64,000 bases of DNA, from assembly GCF_047948215.1 (NCBI RefSeq), contig NC_134461.1, positions 89,734,245 through 89,798,244 on the forward strand, read 5' to 3'. Of this stretch, positions 57,401-63,400 are shown piece after piece; position 1 is the first letter of the stretch, and the number at the start of each line of letters is the position of its first letter. Under the pieces are notes generated by a model, which saw nothing but the letters and a program-made list of their open reading frames with translations, did not search any database and was not told the origin of the DNA. The position numbers and the translations under genes were made by a program. Origin of the DNA: Lycorma delicatula (Eukaryota; Arthropoda; Insecta; Hemiptera; Fulgoridae).

Positions 57401-60400
57401 TTGCAATAAAATTTATAATTACAGTGTGGATAATAATTGACTTACCCTCGTGTATATATATATATATATATAAAATTTCAGTACAAATTAGTTACTAAAA
57501 AAAGGAGAATTGTATAAGTTGCAAAAGAGCCTTGTTTTAAGTATCAGAACTAGTTTTAAGTATGTTTATATGTTAAGTTCAAGTAAAGGGTTTTAAGATT
57601 TTGTTTATTTCATATGGTTACTTGATAGTATTAGAAGACTTTCCTGTTAATTCTATCAGTGATTATTTTTTTGGGAATAAAAATTTTTATTTTAAACTAA
57701 ATGATTTAATCTCTGTTGTGATGTTAAAAGCATTAATTGCCACTGGAATCAATTCCTGGTACTGGCGGATGACTTTCTTTTTTTTAAAGATGGGCTGATT
57801 TAGATCTTATTCAGTTCAAGATATAGGGATTTTTTTCTAATCATTCTTTAATGTGATAGTAATACTGTTATGTTAAAAAATGACATATCTAGTTACCAGT
57901 TCATTTTAATATTACTGTTACTACAATTCCAATTTTTATATTCTATATTTAAGTATTTAGGGAAAATCATTGGCTAAAAATTATTTACAAGTCTTAACAT
58001 TAATAATTTTTTATTTAGCTTGAATACACATTTAAAATCTGTTTAGTGTTTAAATACTTGTATTTTTTATGTTAATATGTTAAAAATTTATTAACAGATA
58101 TGGATGGTATTGGAAACTGAAATATGATTGCCAGTTATGAATATTCTGTTTAAATTGATCCATCATCTACATCAATCCTTGTATTCTTAAACTGATCAAA
58201 TCTTTATAAACTTTATGCAATTTTAAAACAATTCACCAGGTAATTATATGGATAACTGATTTAACATTTATATTATATTCCACTGACTTACTGTACTTAT
58301 TAAATCATTGATTAAGGCAAACAATTAAATCTGCAATACGATAAAACAAAGCCTACTATGAAAAATCTATTCAAAGGCCACTTCTCCAATTTTATTAAAA
58401 CGAAGTTAAACTTAAACTGCAACTTCAATCACCAATAATGTAAACTTCATTACAAAATTTTACAACACTTACAAACTAAGGTCTAGAGATCTTTATAGCT
58501 AATTTCATTCACTAAGAAAAATACTTAAATGAGTTACAGATATTAATTTTTTCATGTTCTTTAATCTCCTAATTAAATTTACCTTTTGTATTATAAAATA
58601 TCATTTTTAAAATAAGTTAAAATCAGGCCATATCTTATGTGTAAGTGTAAAAAAGGTTTTATTTTTTTCATTTTCTTGTATAAAGCAGATACCTCCTAAT
58701 CTATATTAATTATCAAAATTTTATCTTTCATGTGAAAAATACTCTGTATCAACAAACACACATTATGGGGGTTCTAACTTTAACAGAAATAGGACTGATA
58801 GGGACGCTTGGAATTTTTTAAGAAAGCCAAAGCCCAACAATGGATGTACAGCTACAATAAGTAAATAAACACATTATGTTGTTATCATCATCATCATCAA
58901 ATTTTCAAAGTGGATTACTCGTAAAACCATAAACATTCTTTAACAGATTTTTACCGCTTATAAAAGATAAGCTTTGATCAATTAATAATAAAATAAATAA
59001 TAATCACTAAAATTTTACTTACTCTTCATTATTAACAATATCATCATACATCATAACTATTATATTTTCATCTGGAATTCCATTGGCATGTAATATTTGA
59101 TATGCATGACAAATATCAGCCTATATTAAAATAAAAAGAGTTAGTCATGCAAATGAAGAAAAAATAATTACAATACCAAATATGTAAAAAAAAATTCTAA
59201 ATTACTTCTAAAAAATATCTCAGAAAAAGTAAACAAGAATGTCAGTAAAAAACTGTTTTATTATTCTATTGTTTTATGAGTAGATTTAAATCATAGCTTA
59301 AATTAGTTAGAAATGTTCTCAAAGAAGAGCTGGCCTTAACTTTTTTTATGCTTCTGATCTTAGTTTTTCTATTAAATTCTTACCTTAGAATACTAATTAA
59401 TATCTTAACATATAACATGATGATCCTTAAGGATTTAATATGAATTCAGTAAGTGAACTGAAAAAAGTGAAAGACAGCTCAAAAAAATACATAAGTTTAA
59501 AAAATAAGGATTGAATTAAAGAATTCAATACAATTAAAAAAGAAATATTCAAACATTTCTCTCAAGGCTGGTAGTTTAATGATGTACTCAATTTAATGGA
59601 TATCAACACTAATAAAGCAGCTAATTTTATCAATAATATCAGCATTTTTATGTAGACTGCAGTGTGTTACAGTATTTTGAGTATAAAAGAATTTTTTAAA
59701 TTCTTTTTTTTTAAACTTATGTATTTTTTGAGCTATCATTTTTAGTTCATCAGTGGTCTGTTGTGATACACTGCTTGTTTCGCTCCCCCCCCCCCCCCCC
59801 CAACCTACAATAGAAAGTAATCTGGAGGAGTCAGATTGGGTGATAGTGCAAGCCACAAAGCCCTCAAAATGATTTGTTCACCAAAGACAATTTCATAAAA
59901 ATATCATTGCCTGTTAGCTGTGCGTGATATGGCATCTTGTTGGAATCAACTGTGATTGATTTCCACTTCTGTTAAGTGACTAATGATATTTGTTAAAACA
60001 GTACAATAACCCAGACTCCAATTTTCACTTTGTCTAAAGACTGTTCGGGTAATTCATGAGGGATTAGTTGTCAACCACAATCTTATTCTTTGTGAATTAA
60101 TATACCCTCCCAGATGAAACTAAGCTTCATCAGTATAAAAAGTAATGTCAAGGATACCTATGGAATTTTGGTCAATAAAACATTTAAACCGTCAACAATA
60201 ATTTAATTTTTTGGCATGATCTGTAGAATTCAGTACTTCAATACACATTACTTTATCTTTATTGATAAAATCAAGGTTTAGTTTAGCTGGTTTTTCACTT
60301 CGATCAGCATGTTCAACCCAAAATCTTTTTTATAAGAGCTCAAACTGCAATGTGATGAGGAACAGGAGTATTTGGAAACTTTTATAACTTGTCCTTTACT

Positions 60401-63400
60401 AAATCAGTAAACTTGTTACCTTCACGAAAGACATGTTCAACAAGAAAAATGCATTATTATACCTAAATACTAATTGCACAATTAGCAAATATATCTCCAT
60501 GAGTAAAGTATACAGTAATGGTTTCATTTCTATTTGAAACAATCAATGAATTATTTTTATTTTTAACTATAAACAAATAATTTTCTAATCCTATTAAGTA
60601 ATCCAATACATGATACAGTACATCATTTTGACAGTAACAGAGAAGGGTCTGTTTTTCTGAGGAAGATGATTTATATACAGAATGAAAGCATGCTTATAGA
60701 TTTAGAACACTTATAAGTATATATAATATAATATCAAAACTACCAAATAGTGAATAAATGATAAGAACACTTATCTAAAAGGAGTTAAAAATTACAAGAT
60801 TACACATAAAATATCAGCATATCATGTTTTACATATAAAAAAACAACAAATCCCTCCTTCATATACCATGGAATAATAGTGATTATTATGCAAAGCATGA
60901 TATGCTGATATTTTACATGCAATCTTGTAATTTTTAATCGTTGAAGATAAAGTAATTTAACTTTGAAAGGACTATAATTAGATTAGATTACCATTTATTG
61001 ACTGTATTTTCTGGTTTTGATATTATATATATATATATATATTCAAAAGAACATGTCCTGACTGACTTAATTCATCAATGCCCAGTAAGAACTACTTTAG
61101 ATAAATTTATGAAAATTCATATACATGTTCTTTTTACGGTGTAAATGTAAATGCACACTAAGAAAGGATTTTTTGAAATTTTTAGTTTAAATAGTTAAAA
61201 TGGAGTAACAATGACATTTCCTATTTTTTCAGCAACAAATGAAGATATCAACTCGATTTCTGGTGCGTCTAATCTTCATGTGAATATCTAAAAACTAATT
61301 TCTAGATTTAGATCAAACAACCAGAGGTAGGAGGTGCCTTCAGTTTCTTGACTAAAAAATATAGAATAAAAAATAATTAAAAAAAAAAAAATATGAGAAA
61401 CAATGTAGTTTACCTGTAGCATTACCTGTCAAGCAGTGCTTGACAGGTAATACTTATTCCTGAGAAATATACATTTTTATTCGTACTTCATAAGGGTAAA
61501 TCAGTAAAAAATAATATTTTTAACATGGAGGCCAACTGTTTTGAAACCTACATTCTTAGATCACTCAAAGTTTCGGGTCCTGTACTGACCCAACTGTAGC
61601 TCTGAAGAAATTACAAGACACTTTTATTTTTTATAGCTGAACAAAGTTTAATTTTTAATTATTATTATTATTTTTCTCACAAGCTTAAGTTTAATGAACA
61701 CAAGGGGATCCAGGGGGCAGAGCCCCCTGGCAAGTCAGGAAGAGAGCTCTGACCTACTAAATAAATAAATATATATATATATATATATAATTGTGTCACT
61801 TATGTAATTAGGAGTGAAGCTGTAAAATTTATGAGTTTTCTTCACAAGGGATTAAATTTATTTCAACCATCTTTTAATGGTTGGTTTAACAAACCATACG
61901 TGATTCTTTAAAAATATAATTAAGAAAAGTGCCTATTAAAAATTAACTGTAATTAAATACGGAGTACTTCCTCAGATTTTTTATCCACTCACAGTTTAAA
62001 AATTTATTAAATAATTATCATAAGTTTTGAAAAAAAATCAGAAGTAATATAGGTAAGTAATTAAAATTATTATTACTTTTTTCAATAAAAAAGTGTTGCT
62101 TACCAAACTGATGTAAAATCCTAAATAACATAAAGAATAACAAAATATAACATAATATATTAATATAATTATATTATACTTAACAGCCGCAAAGCTAACT
62201 TTAAAATATATATACATAATTATTGGCAATCATATAGTGGCTAATGTTTATTAACCTACAATCAAATACACATAACCAAATAATAATTTAATAAATTAAA
62301 ATGAGAACTATAATACTAATTTAAATGTATCATAACATACATTTGTTCTCTACTTAGATAAAATTGATTTCATTTTCAAACATATTTTTTAGTTCTATTT
62401 TTTCATTTTTTATTCTATTGATATTTTTAATGAATCAGGCTGGTTATCATACATTCTTAATCCTTTGTGATAAATTGAGTTAGAATGCATTCTTTTATTA
62501 TTAAATTAGGAATAATTACAAAGTAAATTACGTATAATTAATGTTCATAGATAAAGTGAAACCTCTTAACAAATAATTTTCACATACAGACAAGAATCCT
62601 TGTTTCTTCACAATCCCTAGTCACTTGAAACAGTAATTCTCAATAAAATACTCCAAATATCAGACACTCTGAATAATAGGAAAGAACACGGTAATAAAGA
62701 TTATTTGTGTTTAATTTTTACAAAATTAATAAAAAATGCACTATACTGTTAATTGAGCATATATTTGTTGTTTGTATATGTTCTTATCTCACTTTTTTTT
62801 TACCTGAAGGCAGAAAGAAAATGATGTGGCTCTTATTGCAAGGATCAACATACAAGCACCATAGTCTGTGTTTATTTATTTGATCTTACTAAAACCACAA
62901 CACTGATTTCATAATGTATAGTGTAAATCAAACCATTCTCCACTAATTTAAAATTAAAATATTTTCATAAAGCATGGTTCATCTTAATATAAAAATGATT
63001 TCACATGTAAGCATGGTAAATGATACTAACACTTATGAATCAGTAAGTTAATTACCAAAAATCTCCATTAAATATAAAAGCAAACAAGTCTACTTCAACT
63101 AATCTAATCTTGTGTGTGAAAGAATGTAAATTTTTAATCTGACATTTCAAAACTAAACAATAAAAATACTGATGAGAAGTTTGCAAATGAGGTTATAATA
63201 GTAATGGAGATTTAAAATATACTACATCATGTACTAAAGGAATCAATTTTTTTTATTTGTATAAAACTAATTTTTTAAAACTATTTTTTTTTAATTATAA
63301 AACTAAAAAAAATTGTATTCATGCATTAATGAAAACATTTCAGAATTTTTTAAAAACTAACTTTAAAATCATATGAATACACATTTTTGAAGTGTAGCAA

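Noticed and set aside
61710..61730. GC hairpin as a bacterial-type terminator
   Set aside because: No T run follows, no gene ends nearby, and the context is a eukaryotic intron.
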